Shown piece after piece: positions 35,408-46,861 of a stretch of 64,000 bases of DNA. The notes beneath the pieces were generated by a model, which saw only the letters and a program-made list of their open reading frames with translations, had not been told where the DNA came from and made no database searches. Location of the stretch: NCBI GenBank assembly GCA_023053545.1, contig JAKZAN010000001.1, positions 4,608,565-4,672,564 of the forward strand, written 5' to 3'. Position 1 is the first letter of the stretch. Each line of letters begins with the position of its first letter. A program made the translations under genes and the position numbers. The DNA comes from Lepidurus packardi. Lineage: Eukaryota > Arthropoda > Branchiopoda > Notostraca > Triopsidae.

Positions 35408-36280
35408 TCAAACGCTAAGGAATTTCCAATTCGGCGGATTCACTTGTTTCAGTTTCTCATGCGTGGGTACTGGCCGCTTGGTATACTGGTCCGCTAGAAT
35501 CACTTCGCCTAAAACATTTTGTTTTGATTAAAAGAAAATTGGACTGCAGGTATAAAAAACACTGCGCGCCACCTAGCGGTAGCTTGGGTGTAACAAGCTA
35601 AGCAACACGGGACAATGATAGAATGTAAAAATGACAAAATGGAAAGTACTATTGATAAGTGAAATGCACAACCTTACCTCGACACAAAAACGCAGCACTC
35701 AAACCGAATGTACCGTAACTTGTGATCAAATGATCACTTTGAGCTAGCAAAACTAGATCCGATTCCGGTGTTCGTTGATTTCCATTACCTAAAAGAATAA
35801 AAATAGAGAAAAATAAAGCAATGTGGAGCTTTTTAAGGGGAGTATTAATTCAATCAAGTAATTTAATTTTCAAACAATTTTACCCGCAAAAAAGGTATCT
35901 TCGTCTTGCAAATTTTCCTGGCACCATTCGATATCATCGGAAACTACGATGAACATTGGTTTGGGGTACTTGGATCTGTTAATTTCAAGAAAAATATACT
36001 TAATTGAAGAATGATGGTTAAATAGTGAAATGATTGATAGCTGTATTTACTTGAAATAGGTCTTGGCTGATTCGAAGTAATTGCGGTCTGCCATTTTGGC
36101 CGGACCGAATTTCAGATTGAGGTAAAGTTGATAATCTGTTCGGCGAACGTGGATACCCACTACTGTTTCGTATTCATCTTTTTTAACCTTATTGATGTAT
36201 AAATTAGCTTCTTTGGTCAGTTTGGGGTTTAAGGGCATCGCGGCCCACATCGCAGAAGTAACCATTAAACTTATTGGCAT
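35408..36280 (-). pseudogene. Alpha-1,2-fucosyltransferase (GT11), 3' exons only
   Basis: Four exons on the minus strand: about 36280-36051, 35975-35884, 35788-35678 and 35508-35408, in frame. They show VVGIHVRRTDY (GDP-fucose motif of GT11 enzymes), FIVVSDDIEWCQENL, SDHLITSYGTFGLSAAFL and GEVILADQYT. The family adds fucose in alpha-1,2 linkage to galactose in the Golgi. The N-terminal signal anchor and the first part of the catalytic domain are not found; upstream lies only the repeat cluster at 36240-37610, which begins inside the first visible exon. So it is either truncated or has a large repeat-filled intron. Its stop codon overlaps the end of the channel CDS by 11 bp on the opposite strand. 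Confidence 0.75.
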
Positions 36281-37610
36281 GAATTTTTTTGTATATGCAG
36301 CTGACTATACCTTCTAGTGAAATAGAGTAGTAAGATTCAAATTCAAAACAACAAAACTCAAAACTTGCACGGCTTCTGCGCCGAAAGTTGCACTGCAGTT
36401 ATCTGGGTAACCATTCAACTTATTGGAATGAATTTTTTTGTATATGCAGCTGACTATACCTTCTAGTGAAATAGAGTAGTAAGATTCAAATTCGCAACAA
36501 GAAAACTGAAAACTTGCAGCTCAGTATTCAGGTTTAATTTCAACACACCTGGAATCGACTAATTAGGAGAAAACTCACGATGGCAATTAAATTGTAATGA
36601 TCAGCCAAACGCCTTAGATATGCATGTGTGCGCGTCACTTTTTCCAGGACGAGAGTAATATATGAATGTGACACTTGTTAATCTTGCCTGTATGTTGAAA
36701 CGAGTTATTTTAAGACCCGCCAGATGACTCTGCAGGCTTCGTATAGACAGACATGAATGCGCACGGCTTCTGCGCCGAAAGTTGCACTGCAGTTATCTGG
36801 GTAACCATTAAACTTATTGGCATGATTTTTTTTTATATGCAGCTGACTATACCTTCTAGTGAAATAGAGTAGTAAGATTCAAATTCGCAACAACAAAACT
36901 CAAAACTTGCAGCTCAGCCTTCAGGTTTCATTTCAACACCCCTGGAATCGACTAATTACGAGAAAACTCACGATGGCAATTAAATTGTAATGATCAGCCA
37001 AACGACTTAGATATGCATGTGTGCGCTTCACACACGTTTTGAACCATCTTTGTAATATATCTTATCTCTCGTATCCTAATCTACACTATAAACGTTCCCA
37101 ACTTGAAGTGATCCCAACTTCAGTTGGAATCTTATCGCTTCTTTTCAGTACTAGCTGATAAGTTAGATAATGCATTAATTTGTTCGAAACAAGTCTGATT
37201 GATTTTCAAAATAGTAATATATGAATGTGACATTTGTTAATCTTCCCTGTATGTTGAAACGAGTTATTGTAAGACCCGCCAGATGACTCTGCACGCTTCG
37301 TATAGACAGACATGAACGCGCACGGCTTCTGCGCCGAAAGTTGCACTGCAGTTATCTTGGTAACCATTAAACTTATTGGCATGATTTTTTTGTATACGCA
37401 GCTGACTATACCTTCTAGTGAAATAGAGTAGTAAGATTCAAATTCGCAACAACAAAACTCAACACTTGCAGCTCAGCCTTCAGGTTTCATTTCAACACCC
37501 CTGGAATCGACTAATTACGAGAAAACTCACGATGGCAATTAAATTGTAATGATCAGCCAAACGCCTTAGATATGCATGTGTGCGCGTCACTTTTTCCAGG
37601 ACGAGATTAA
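36240..37610. repeat. Dispersed/tandem repeat cluster (MITE-like)
   Basis: Four copies of a segment with GGTAACCATTAAACTTATTGG, a T-run, and GCTGACTATACCTTCTAGTG-AAATAGAGTAGTAAG (near 36300, 36450, 36850, 37400). The last two lie in larger blocks with a period of about 555 bp. A diverged form fills intron 1 of the channel gene (23.7-24.4 kb). No transposase or clear inverted ends. Confidence 0.75.
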
Positions 37611-38461
37611 ATACGAACTTGGATTGGGGTATTGAAGAAAACGGGGGTAGGCTAGGGTAGGGAACATAACACGTAAGAATCCTGCACAAATACGTTATGT
37701 ACAGATGAAGAAGAGGGACAAAATACTGGCTTATATTCTACCCCACCAAAAGATAAAATAAATAAAAAATAAAAATCCACTTCACTCTCTTGGAATGCTC
37801 TCACATTCAAACCAATCCTATTTTCCCATTTCAATGTTTAAAACAACCGGATTTATGACTCAAAAATACCCTTTGCTTTTACTTTTCAAAACATTCCAAG
37901 AGGTCAAAACACTTATTGTCCGCCCTCTAGCGTTGTAAACTTCAAACACTCCTTCGACTCACAAAAACAAAAAAAGTCTGTCAAATAAATAACTGCAAAA
38001 AGGGACACTGCAAAGAAAGGAAAACTACAAACAGTAATGGTACTGATCTTTGGTCAAAGGACTTGTTTATGTACAGGTCTAAGGTTTTTTCTAAGAAAAT
38101 TTTCTTAAAAACTCCATCCTCTCCAAAAAGAACCCAACCTCTCCGAAAGATCTGAAAAGAAAACTTGGCAGATATCTTTTCCCTTTCTGGCGCCTATTGC
38201 CCAGAAGCAACCATGCATTTCTTCCGAAATGCGAGTGGTCTCAAATGCCAAGGATGTTTTTGAAACATGAAAAGACGCTTTTATCATCATTCAAACAAAG
38301 CTGAGAGAACTAAGAAAGCTTTGCACTAAACTTGTCTTTCTGAATCATGAAATGCAACGGCAAAACTGTTTCAAAAAGGGCCTTTTTTCTTTACCAAAAA
38401 ATAAACCTTTTTTTCTCCTGCTTGATTGGTTTCTTTCCTCTTACTCAACTTCTTTCCTTTT
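37611..38461. other. Intergenic, nothing recognised
   Basis: AT-rich DNA with no convincing exon, RNA or element. Confidence 0.5.
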
Positions 38462-38764
38462 TTAACAGGAACTACTCTTAATCTCCCCCAAATCCGCTAA
38501 AATCTTCTTGGCCATAGACAACGAAGGTGAGCTCACTCCGTCATAAGGTCCATCATAGCGCGGCTCGGCAGATTGCACAGTAGTATCAGTGGGTTTCTCT
38601 CGAAGCTGAGCTAATGCAGACAGTAAGCGACTGTTGGCCGCATCGAGCGCTTGGATCGTCTGGACTTGGGCTTCGATCACTTTCTGCTTGTCGGCCATCC
38701 GCTGTTTTTCGCGGTTGAGTTCGCCTTCCAATTCCACCAATCTGTTAACAGTCAAACTGGCCAT
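38462..38764 (-). CDS. Coiled-coil C-terminal exon, possibly RasGAP family
   Basis: A 100-aa frame from an ATG at 38764. Residues 8-60 are heptad-like (LVELEGELNREKQRMADKQ, then QTIQALDAANSRLLSALAQL). The tail is Ser/Pro-rich and ends at DLGEIKSSSC. The ANSRLLSALAQL block reminds me of the C-terminal coiled coil of SynGAP/DAB2IP-type RasGAPs, where a similar motif precedes the end. No GAP domain is in the window: upstream DNA is repeats and the NOG1 block. It may be a truncated last exon or a small separate gene. Confidence 0.4.
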   Translation of the reverse strand: MASLTVNRLVELEGELNREKQRMADKQKVIEAQVQTIQALDAANSRLLSALAQLREKPTDTTVQSAEPRYDGPYDGVSSPSLSMAKKILADLGEIKSSSC

Positions 38765-38885
38765 CAGCCACGTGTTATCACGCCTGAATCATCCAAAAAA
38801 ACTACACAAAAACTACAAAACTTATAAAAAAAACTTGTTTAAAGCCTAGCCTATGACAAGAATACACAATGCTTCGTGAAAATAG

Positions 38886-39083
38886 ATAAATGATCATTGT
38901 TCAGTGATTCTAATTAGGAGATAAATAGGAAAGTAAGTCATCTTAAGGCTCAAAACCATAACAAACATCAGCGCCATCTATAGGTGTTTCGCATCGATGT
39001 TTATGATAGACGAATGATCATTGTTCAGTTATTCTAATTAGGAGATAAATAGGAAAATATCTTAAGGCTCAAAACAATAACGG
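38886..39083. repeat. Imperfect direct duplication, about 122 bp apart
   Basis: ATGATCATTGTTCAG, TTCTAATTAGGAGATAAATA and CTTAAGGCTCAAAACMATAAC occur twice (about 38891-38965 and 39012-39081), just left of the NOG1 block and its breakpoint. Confidence 0.8.
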
Positions 39084-39261
39084 CAATTGGAACGCACCCT
39101 TTGGTTGGTTCCCGAACCCGCTTCCTTCGGGTTGTTATCAACAGCATCAACGGTAGAGGGTTGGACTAATATGCGATATGTTGACGGCTTCTTTACCGGT
39201 GTCTGGGCGACATTTGATTAATATGGCGGCAAAACAACTCCTGTATAACACCTATAAATCG

Positions 39262-42200
39262 GCCTACTATTGCCCTTATTTCTGAGCAATGCGGACACAG
39301 ACTTGAAGAACAGATTCATCTCTTTGAGGGCATCAAGCCACTATTGACTAACAAATCATATGCTTCATTATCCAGTGTGATATTTTTTACTTATATTTGC
39401 TTTATTAGCCCATGCTTGTTACTTTCAAAAAGCGTTCGAGAATGATCATGTCCCAATTGTGCAAATGTCTACCGAAGAAGGAGTAGTGGAAGTTAAGACA
39501 GAGGTAAGGGCGGATTATTTATTTGTTTTCTGGTGTTCAATTTCGATTGACTAGGCTTGTGAGCGTTGATTGCTAGCTCATCGTGTGGAAGGTAAGATGT
39601 GTAGCTAGAAGGTAGAAGGCGTCTTGAACCGTCTAAACGTAGGCGAACCCAGGCGAAGAGATAACGTTGTTCGTCCAGTTTGCATTCCGGATTCGCAGAA
39701 GAAAGCAGCTCAAGCTGAGAAGGAGAAAACGAAAAGGACGGGACGAGCTATCGAATTGGAACAAGGGGACGTCCACATTTTGTGGATTAGAGAAAGAATT
39801 ATGACCTGCCATACGACTTCAAATACGACAAAATTCCAGAATTCTGATAAAACAAAAACGTTGCCGACTACATTGATCCCGATCTTATGGTGGTTAGTTT
39901 ATCGTTTTATCTTCGGCCGGTTTTTTTTTACTTTTTTCTTTGTTTTTCAGAAATTTTAGCACTTGGAGAAAGAGAAAGAACTGCGAGCTGAAGTTTGACG
40001 AACCCAGTGATGAAGAGACAAAGGAAGTCCATCAACTCGCCAAGCAAATTCGAGACAAGGCTAAAACTATGTCTGTTGAAGCTCGTCTGGGAAAGAGTGG
40101 AGGCAAACCTGTCATGCCAAGGGCTGGTAGGAAGCGAGAGCTCTCCGTTAGCCGATGAGGGAAGAAATGGAGAACTTGGGAATGGATTTGGCTGGCACAG
40201 AGAAGGTATTTTTTGTATAGATATTTTTATAACCGAACACGGTTTTTAACCAACTTTATGCTTTAGTAGGCCCATTTCAATCAGTCTCGTTCGTTTTCAA
40301 TTTCGCGTAAGCCAATCAAGAAAGCTCGCATGGATGAAGAAGGCCGTGTACGTCTAGCTCTTCTCGCGTTACTCCCAGTGCCGGATTTAGCGACCCAGGG
40401 CCCCTAGGCAGTTAACTGAGTCGGGGCCCCCATTTTGGCACGTAGCAAGAAAATTGACTTTACTTTTATTTTTTATTTATTCAACGCACTTTCACTTTAG
40501 AAAGTAGGCAAGCAGACTTTGAAATGAAATAAGCAAGTACCAACTATACTTTTTCACATTATAATTTGTACATTTACATATAATTACAAGATTACATTGC
40601 TGCGCGACGAACTTTCTTCTCTGCAAAGGAACGCATGACTTCACTATAGTCCACAGACGACATTATTTCTGACTCTATGTACCGCACAGATAGTGAATTA
40701 AGTCTGTTCTCTTCTGTGGTAGATCTTAAATAATTCTTTACTCTCTTTAATGCTGAAAACGACCGTTCTGCCGAACAATTTCACCCCGGTGTACATAACA
40801 GCATCCGGAGCGCTATTCCCAGGTTTGGGTAAATATCCAAAAAGCCTTTTTCCAGAATGTACTTCTATACGTCCAGTAACGATAACTCTTTCCCCCATTT
40901 AGCCTCACCTGCAACAAATGAGCTCGCAGGTGTAGACACTCGTTTTCCAAAGTACCATCCAAATCCCCTGGATAGAAAGCTTGCAGGTTCCGTGCTCCAT
41001 TACGGATGTCTTGAGATTCCAAATTACGAAGCTTCGTGAGAAAGTCAAACTTTTGACTTAAATTCTCGTAAGCAGAGCCAGGTCTCTGTAGTTCTGCAAT
41101 CAACCTGTCAATAATGACGTTGAAGACGGTGACACTAAATCTGTCCCTGTCGGTCTCGGAGAGTTCGACCCCCTTTTCCTTTACTTCGTCAAACAGGACT
41201 TTTCGCTTACGTTTCCTCCTCATATCGTATGCGTAATTCTGTTCACCACTTCTTTCCATAGCTTTCGACTCATAATGATCGAAGATACCGGCTTTCCTTA
41301 AACCTTCTAGGTATGTTACCAAGGACCGATTTTCTCTTAATCACTTCTTTTGAACTTACTGTAGACAAGTCAAAACACGCGTGTCCTTGTGTAAGATGCT
41401 AGAGTTGTGGTTTGCAGAGGGATTCAGAATGTGTTGCCACCTTCATTGAAGCGCGAATTATGAAAAGCGGAGAAAAGAACCTACGCTGGCTTACAAAAAT
41501 CTGACTTCTTTTTTCTTAACTTCTTTTAACTTTCTTAACTTCTTTTTTTAAAATTTGATCACGTCTTAGGCTTTCAGCCTGTTGACGTTTCCTTTATGGA
41601 AAAAGGTTCAAGAAAGCATACATTATTTATTAGTCAGGTACACAGTACCTGACTAATAAATAATAAATACACAGTACCTGACTAACTTAACCTAATTAAA
41701 CATAATATAACCTAACCAAGCTCAAACTAATCTAATTACACTTAAACCTACATGAAAATATATTACCCCGTGGGCCCCTGGGCCAAGGTCGAAAATGGGC
41801 TCCTAAACAGGCCGGGACGGGCCCAATAGCCTCGTGGGGCCCTGGGCCCGTGCCCAGTTGGCCCATGCGATAAGACGGCCCTGGTGTCGGGACTTGAACT
41901 GGTGAACTATAGAACGAAAGTTAGGGCCTTTAACCACTCCGCCAATCACTCGGTAGGTGAGGCTCTAAGACATAACTTTTTCACAGTCTCCAAAATGATC
42001 TCCAGTTATTTTACATACTATTATATAAATTAATATTTCGTACGGAAAAATTGACATTTTCTTTCTTTGTCTTGTGCCCTCAACGTACTTCGGCACCTGG
42101 CCCGGGGCCCCCTTCGAGGCTGGGGCCCCTAGGCAGCTGCCTAGTTTGCCTAGGCGGAGATACGGCACTGGTTACTCCACGTGACCAGAGTAGAGTCAAG

Positions 42201-42613
42201 AACCCAGAAGTAATTACTAAATTGGGTTTATTTTAGTTGATTGTAGTTACTTAATGTTTAGTGTTACTTGTAGATGAAGAACAAGTTGAAGCTCGTTGGA
42301 CGCAAGGCCGCATGGGCAAAGCTGGTGAAGCTGACAGACATATTTCGGTTAAACTGCCCAAGCGTTTGTTCTCCGGAAAGCGCGGCATTGGCAAAACGGA
42401 CAGGCTTTAAGCAGGCTAACTGGACCCTGTTTCATACTATTATATGTCGGCTTTGGCCAGGTCGTTCTTCTTAGCCTGTGTTGAAACGAAAATTCGAACT
42501 GGGTAGTTTCGACATCATTTGTGGCCCTTGAAATGAAATCTGGAAGGACTTGAGAAGAGAATACAAGTTTGCCTTGTAATAAACTTTGAAATGACTTTTT
42601 ACTCATTTAGTAC
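39262..42613 (+). pseudogene. GTPBP4: NOG1/GTPBP4 3' half, longest copy, split by hAT
   Basis: It carries more of NOG1 than the other units. After the shared exon pieces (39300-39895) come FDEPSDEETKEVHQLAKQIR and MPRAGRKRE (39990-40140), FNQSRSFSISRKPIKKARM (40268-40335), and, beyond the hAT insertion, [19 protein letters not shown] and [12 protein letters not shown] (to about 42410), the true NOG1 C-terminus, then 3' UTR with a polyadenylation region. It has the same TGA, TAG and TGA-TAA stops as the short copies, plus its own frameshifts (near 39778 and 42330). The hAT sits inside an exon. This is probably the source of the shorter fragments. Confidence 0.85.
40376..42170 (-). mobile_element. 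hAT transposon, copy 2
   Basis: 1795 bp, inverted relative to copy 1, with ends CAGTGCCGGATTT and GATACGGCACTG. It is flanked by an exact 8-bp duplication GTTACTCC (40368-40375 and 42171-42178), the hAT hallmark. It contains the same hairpin and tRNA-like segment and a transposase fragment (40698-41322) ending before the dimerisation block through frame breaks. Non-autonomous. Confidence 0.92.
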
Positions 42614-42821
42614 TGCTGATTTTGAGATGTTTTTGACTTTCCTTCAGTTCCAAATGAGATGTTTTGCTCCCTCACCCCGTAATACGTACTTGCGTATTTG
42701 TTGTACCCATAGAGCGCTCCCCGTAATACGTACGTGCTAATTAGAATAGACGAAATAACAATGGCTGAACCTTACAAATCGGATTTTCCGGATTCAAAGT
42801 CTACAAAACGTCTCTTAAAAG

Positions 42822-43505
42822 GTGCTCTTAAAAGCAAGAAGACGCCCCCACGAAACAAGAAGCCAGTGCTGATCTCCTGAGCTCCCTCGAAGAATACCTT
42901 CAAGACTTGAAAGCCCTTTATCAAGAAATCGAAGACAATATTACACTTGTGTGACCTCGAAGACGTCCTGAAAACTCATTTCGACGTCCTGAAAAAACTA
43001 AAGCAATCGTGGAATGGTCCCGACCAGTGACCAGTGGAGAATTGAATAGTTTCCTCGATCTTCATACTATCGTCGATTTGTGAAAGGTTTTGCTGACATT
43101 GCCAAGCCGCTATATAAACTAACCGAAAAGAATGTTCCCTTTGAGTGGTCCGTGTTATGTGAGGAAGCTCTTACAGATCCTAAACGGCTCCTTTCTTCAA
43201 CTCCTGTACTCGCTTTTCCTGATCTGTCCAAAACACTTCTAGTGGACAGCAACGCCAGTAATATTGGGCTAGGAGCCGTGTTGTCACAAGAAATTGACGG
43301 TGTTGAACGGCCTATAGCATATGCAAGTCCATGCTTGATGAGACCAGAGAGTCGTTACTGTGTAACGCGGAAGGAGCTCCAGGCAGTTAAATTTGCTGTA
43401 ATGCAATTTAGCCACTATCTCTTTTAGCACTTAGCTATTATGCAAGCCGGACTTGCGCTACCATTAAAGGTACCATTCCCGACAGGAAAAAAATAGACAA
43501 ACGTT
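42822..43505 (+). pseudogene. Gypsy-1 remnant before PISD copy D
   Basis: A gag start fragment (EDAPTK region, 42836) lies just after the NOG1 3' flank with the LTR lost. Then comes the RT/RNase H junction (43080-43427) with LLVDSNASNIGLGAVLSQ, where the catalytic Asp of SDAS is Asn. It is the only copy with PESRYCVTRKEL intact. At 43424-43440 it jumps to the far end of the integrase tail, losing all of integrase. Confidence 0.8.
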
Positions 43506-43644
43506 ACACAATAAAATTTGTATTGAAGAAAATTCACTGAGAGGATACAAAAAATCACCACACAAAAAATCACGATAATTTTCACGCAAAGTACGGAAAT
43601 TTCACTGAAACGAATAGCCAGACATCTTAGAACCCACATCAATG

Positions 43645-44886
43645 CTACGGTTTAGAATTTTGAGCGATAGCTTGACCTACTCGAACGATTTGCCCAAGCT
43701 GGACGGTAAATTTAAAGTCCTTGGGGGCCTGAAAAATAAGGACAATTGTAGAGGCAAAGTTAAACTCACCGAATACTTCACCTTTCTCCTGATGGAGACC
43801 CTCCCCGCCTGCACGTTCCTTGCGGAAGTAGTAGTCCGTCGTCTTGCGACGTCCAGCACGACAGTATGTTTCCAATTCCTACAATAAAAAGAAAAGAAAA
43901 CTGTTAAGTCACTTTAAAAAACGCAAACTCGTCGACTAACTTACCGAGTCTTTATAGACGTATATGGAGCCGACATTGGTAGCTCCTACCGCTGTCATGC
44001 TGAACAAGCCGTACTGCCACTGGCCAAAGTAAACGGCTCGCTCGTTGAGGGCAAGTAAGCCGGGGACCCATTTGCAAACGCTTGGGTTCACACTAAACAT
44101 TTCCTCTAAGATAATATTCCGGTTAGTAACACCCCTTGTTGTTCTCATGACGAATTACCTGGAAAATGTCGCCGCAATGAAATGTCCCAGTCAACGGGGG
44201 AATGAAACTCATAGTAGTCCCCGGGCGCCTGCTGGATGAAACAGTAGTGGAGGCCGGAGGTTGGGGACCCTGTTGAGAGTTGCACCAGTTCAGAGGGTCC
44301 CAAAAACTGGCTCAGGGAGTAATACACCCCCTTCACCTGTCCCAACAGTCCATTCCGGTCCACTGCGCCCAAATGGAGGACTTTCCCATCGGCTGGTGAC
44401 ACCTGTTGTAGAAAACAAACAATATTTAGTACGAGAAACGAGTGCATAAAAACCCCCATCAACTTACAATGCAGTCCGTAGTGTTGATAGGGCGTGCGCC
44501 TGGTTTAAGCGGCCGTCGAAAAAATTCGCCGATGCTGGAGTAGTCGGACAGGTTGTCCGATGCGGCTTCTTCGACGTTTACGCCAAACGTCCGCGCGTAG
44601 AACCCAAGGACCGGCTTCCTCGTCCACTGAGGCAAACGGGTGTTGGCCAGTCGCCCCCAGATGCGCGACAGGGTCGCCCAGGGCAAGCTGCGATAAGCAC
44701 GTACCTGTTAACCAAGATAAAAGCATATTAGGTACTTGACTCACATAGCAATTGCTACGCCAGATAGATACAGAAGATCGTATTAGGCAAAAGAAATCCC
44801 CTTAGGGGATTGTATTGATCTTACCTTAAAGGCTCGCGCACAGGCATGCCACGAACGAGGCAAAGCGATCCGTGGAGCAGCGTCAT
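43645..44886 (-). CDS. PISD: Phosphatidylserine decarboxylase 3' exons, copy D (mosaic)
   Basis: Exons at 44825-44886, 44468-44704, 44159-44402, 43945-44105 and 43645-43878. From 43645 to about 44240 it matches copy C, including IQQAPGDYYEFHSP (lost His) and FAST (lost Gly). From about 44320 to 44600 it matches A/B/E ([33 protein letters not shown]). It is C-like again at 44620-44900 (RIWGRL, PQWTRK), then A/B-like. The mosaic suggests gene conversion. The predicted product would lack decarboxylase activity for the same reasons as copy C. Confidence 0.82.
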
Positions 44887-45999
44887 CTGTTAAGTAAAAA
44901 ACACAAGTCAAGTGTTAGGGAGACTGAAAAAAGGTCCCATAATATATATCACAGAAAAATACGTACGTACAACAAACGTACATAGGAAACAACAACAGAA
45001 AAAAGCTGCTTAGGATTTCAGGAGAATTGGGCCATCCATGACCTCCAAATTACAACAAGACGATCAGGACTTCGTTCACAATTTTTTATGGGTATTTCTG
45101 GAAAATAAAAACCGATTAGGACTCGTGTTACAACTCTGTTGCTTTCTTATCGAAAGGGAAAAACCATAGCACTCGCGGTTGAAACTATTTGGCTAAGCTT
45201 CTTCTGAGACTAGATGTACTTGAATGGTAAACAAAAAGGCAAAAAACGCTTACCCATGGTCCAGGCAACCCGTACGAAATGAGGAACCTTCTAAGGTTGA
45301 AAAACTGAGGGCACAATACACGAAAACTTTGGGAGAAAATGCAAAAGGCTCCTTCCTGGTTAACGATAGCAAGAAGACTTACCAAAACAAGTAACAACAA
45401 TGAAAGTTATAGCGTCACTTGGCGTCACTTCCGGGGTGGCCAGTTCATTGCGTCATTGGTTCCCGAACCCGCTTCCTTCGGGTTGCTATCCCCAGCATCA
45501 ACGGTAGAGGATTGGACGAATAGGCGATATGTTGACGCCCTCTTTACCGGTGTTTGGGCGACACTTGATTAATATGGCGGCAAAACAACTCCTGTATGAC
45601 ACCTATAAATAGTCCAAAAATATGAGTTCCCTGGTTTCACCGACTGTGGAAAAGAATACGGGGTAGAACCAGGAGTGCATGATAGAAATGGGTCGGGTGA
45701 ACGTAAGCTTGGTTAATTTCTAGTTAAGTATTCATATTTTTATGTATACTAATAACAGCTGGAAAGACAAATTCAGATGCAAAACCTGATGAGAGAACGC
45801 GTGGTAGCCACACAGATAGCTCGAGCATGAGAATAGCTATATTGGATTGGAGTTTTTTCTATTGTGAGTGCATTAGGAAGGATTGATGGGTAACAAAATT
45901 CAAACTCTCTATACTAACATACTTACAGTGCTTGTACCTTTCATGTTTCTCACCTTCAAGTTATAAAAGGACCAGAAGACCTGGCCTACTATTGCCCTT

Positions 46000-46826
46000 A
46001 TTTCTGAGCAATGCGGACACAGCCTTGAAGAACAGATTCATCTCTTTGAGAGCATCAAGCCACTATTTACTAAAGGTATATGCTTCATTATCCAGTGTGA
46101 TATTTTTACTAATATTTGCTTTATTAGCCCATGCTTGTTACTTTCAAAAAGCGTTCGAGAATGATCATGTCCCAATTGTGCAAATGTCTACCGTCACCGA
46201 AGAAGGAGTAGTGGAAGTAAAGACAGACGTAAGGGCGGATTATTTATTGGTTTTCTGGTGTTCAATTTGGATTGTCTAGGCTTGTGAGCGTTGATTGCTA
46301 GCGCATCGTGTGGAAGGCAAGATGCGTAGCTAGAAGGTAGAAGGCGTCTTGAACCGTCTAAACGTAGGCGAACCCAGGCGAAAAGATAACGTTGTTCGTC
46401 CAGTTTGCATTCCGGACTCTGTTTCGCAGAAGAAAGCAGCTCAAGCTGAGAAAGAGAAAACAAAAAGGACGGGACGAGCTATCGAATTGGAACAAGGGGA
46501 CGACCACATTGTGGATTACAGAAAGAATTATGACCTGCCATACGACTTCAAATACGACAAAATTCCAGAATTCTGATAAAACAAAAACATTGCCGACTAC
46601 ATTGATCCGGATCTTATGGTGGTTAGTTTACCGTTTTATCTCCGGCCGGTTTTTTTACTTTGTTATCTTAAAAAAAAAAGAAATTGGAGCAGTTGGAAAA
46701 TGCTAACTGGGTAGTTTCGACATCATTTATGGCCCTTGAAATTAAATCTGGAAGGACTTGAGAAGAGAATACAAGTTTCCCTTGAAATAAACTTTGAAAT
46801 GACTTTTTACTCGTTTATTACTGCTG
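46000..46826 (+). pseudogene. GTPBP4: NOG1/GTPBP4 3' fragment, unit 5
   Basis: A copy of the unit-1 fragment at an offset of 43259 bp, same exon pieces, same deletion and same four premature stops. AATAAA of the 3' UTR is at about 46786. Confidence 0.85.
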
Positions 46827-46861
46827 ATTTTGAGATGTTTTTGACTTTCCTTCAGTTCCAA

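Larger units (their letters stand above)
23261..35418 (+). pseudogene. DEG/ENaC (pickpocket-like) channel gene, split by transposon
   Basis: Exons: 23261-23486, 24532-24635, 24697-24812, 24896-25049, 25102-25192 (weak acceptor), 25261-25300 joined to 32171-32441 across an insertion, 32509-32736, 34916-35026, 35083-35149 and 35222-35418. Joined they give about 534 aa in one frame. Features: an acidic cytosolic N-terminus; TM1 (LIWILVALTCFSITVV); the FPVVTICPRQPF block; GLYMIL; the Cys-rich loop (YTVTECRSICLSRA, QCRLPF, CDCQRQCYGTYY); then GGSVGLLIGASVLTIVELIEL with the GAS filter motif and TM2. The family forms trimeric amiloride-sensitive sodium channels. The intron after 35149 uses a GC donor (G|GCAAGT). 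Exon 6 is interrupted by a 6.87-kb transposon, so this allele probably makes no full protein, though the flanking codons are intact. Confidence 0.88.

Noticed and set aside
36240..37610. CRISPR-like array
   Set aside because: Repeats are long, imperfect and irregularly spaced, and the genome is eukaryotic.
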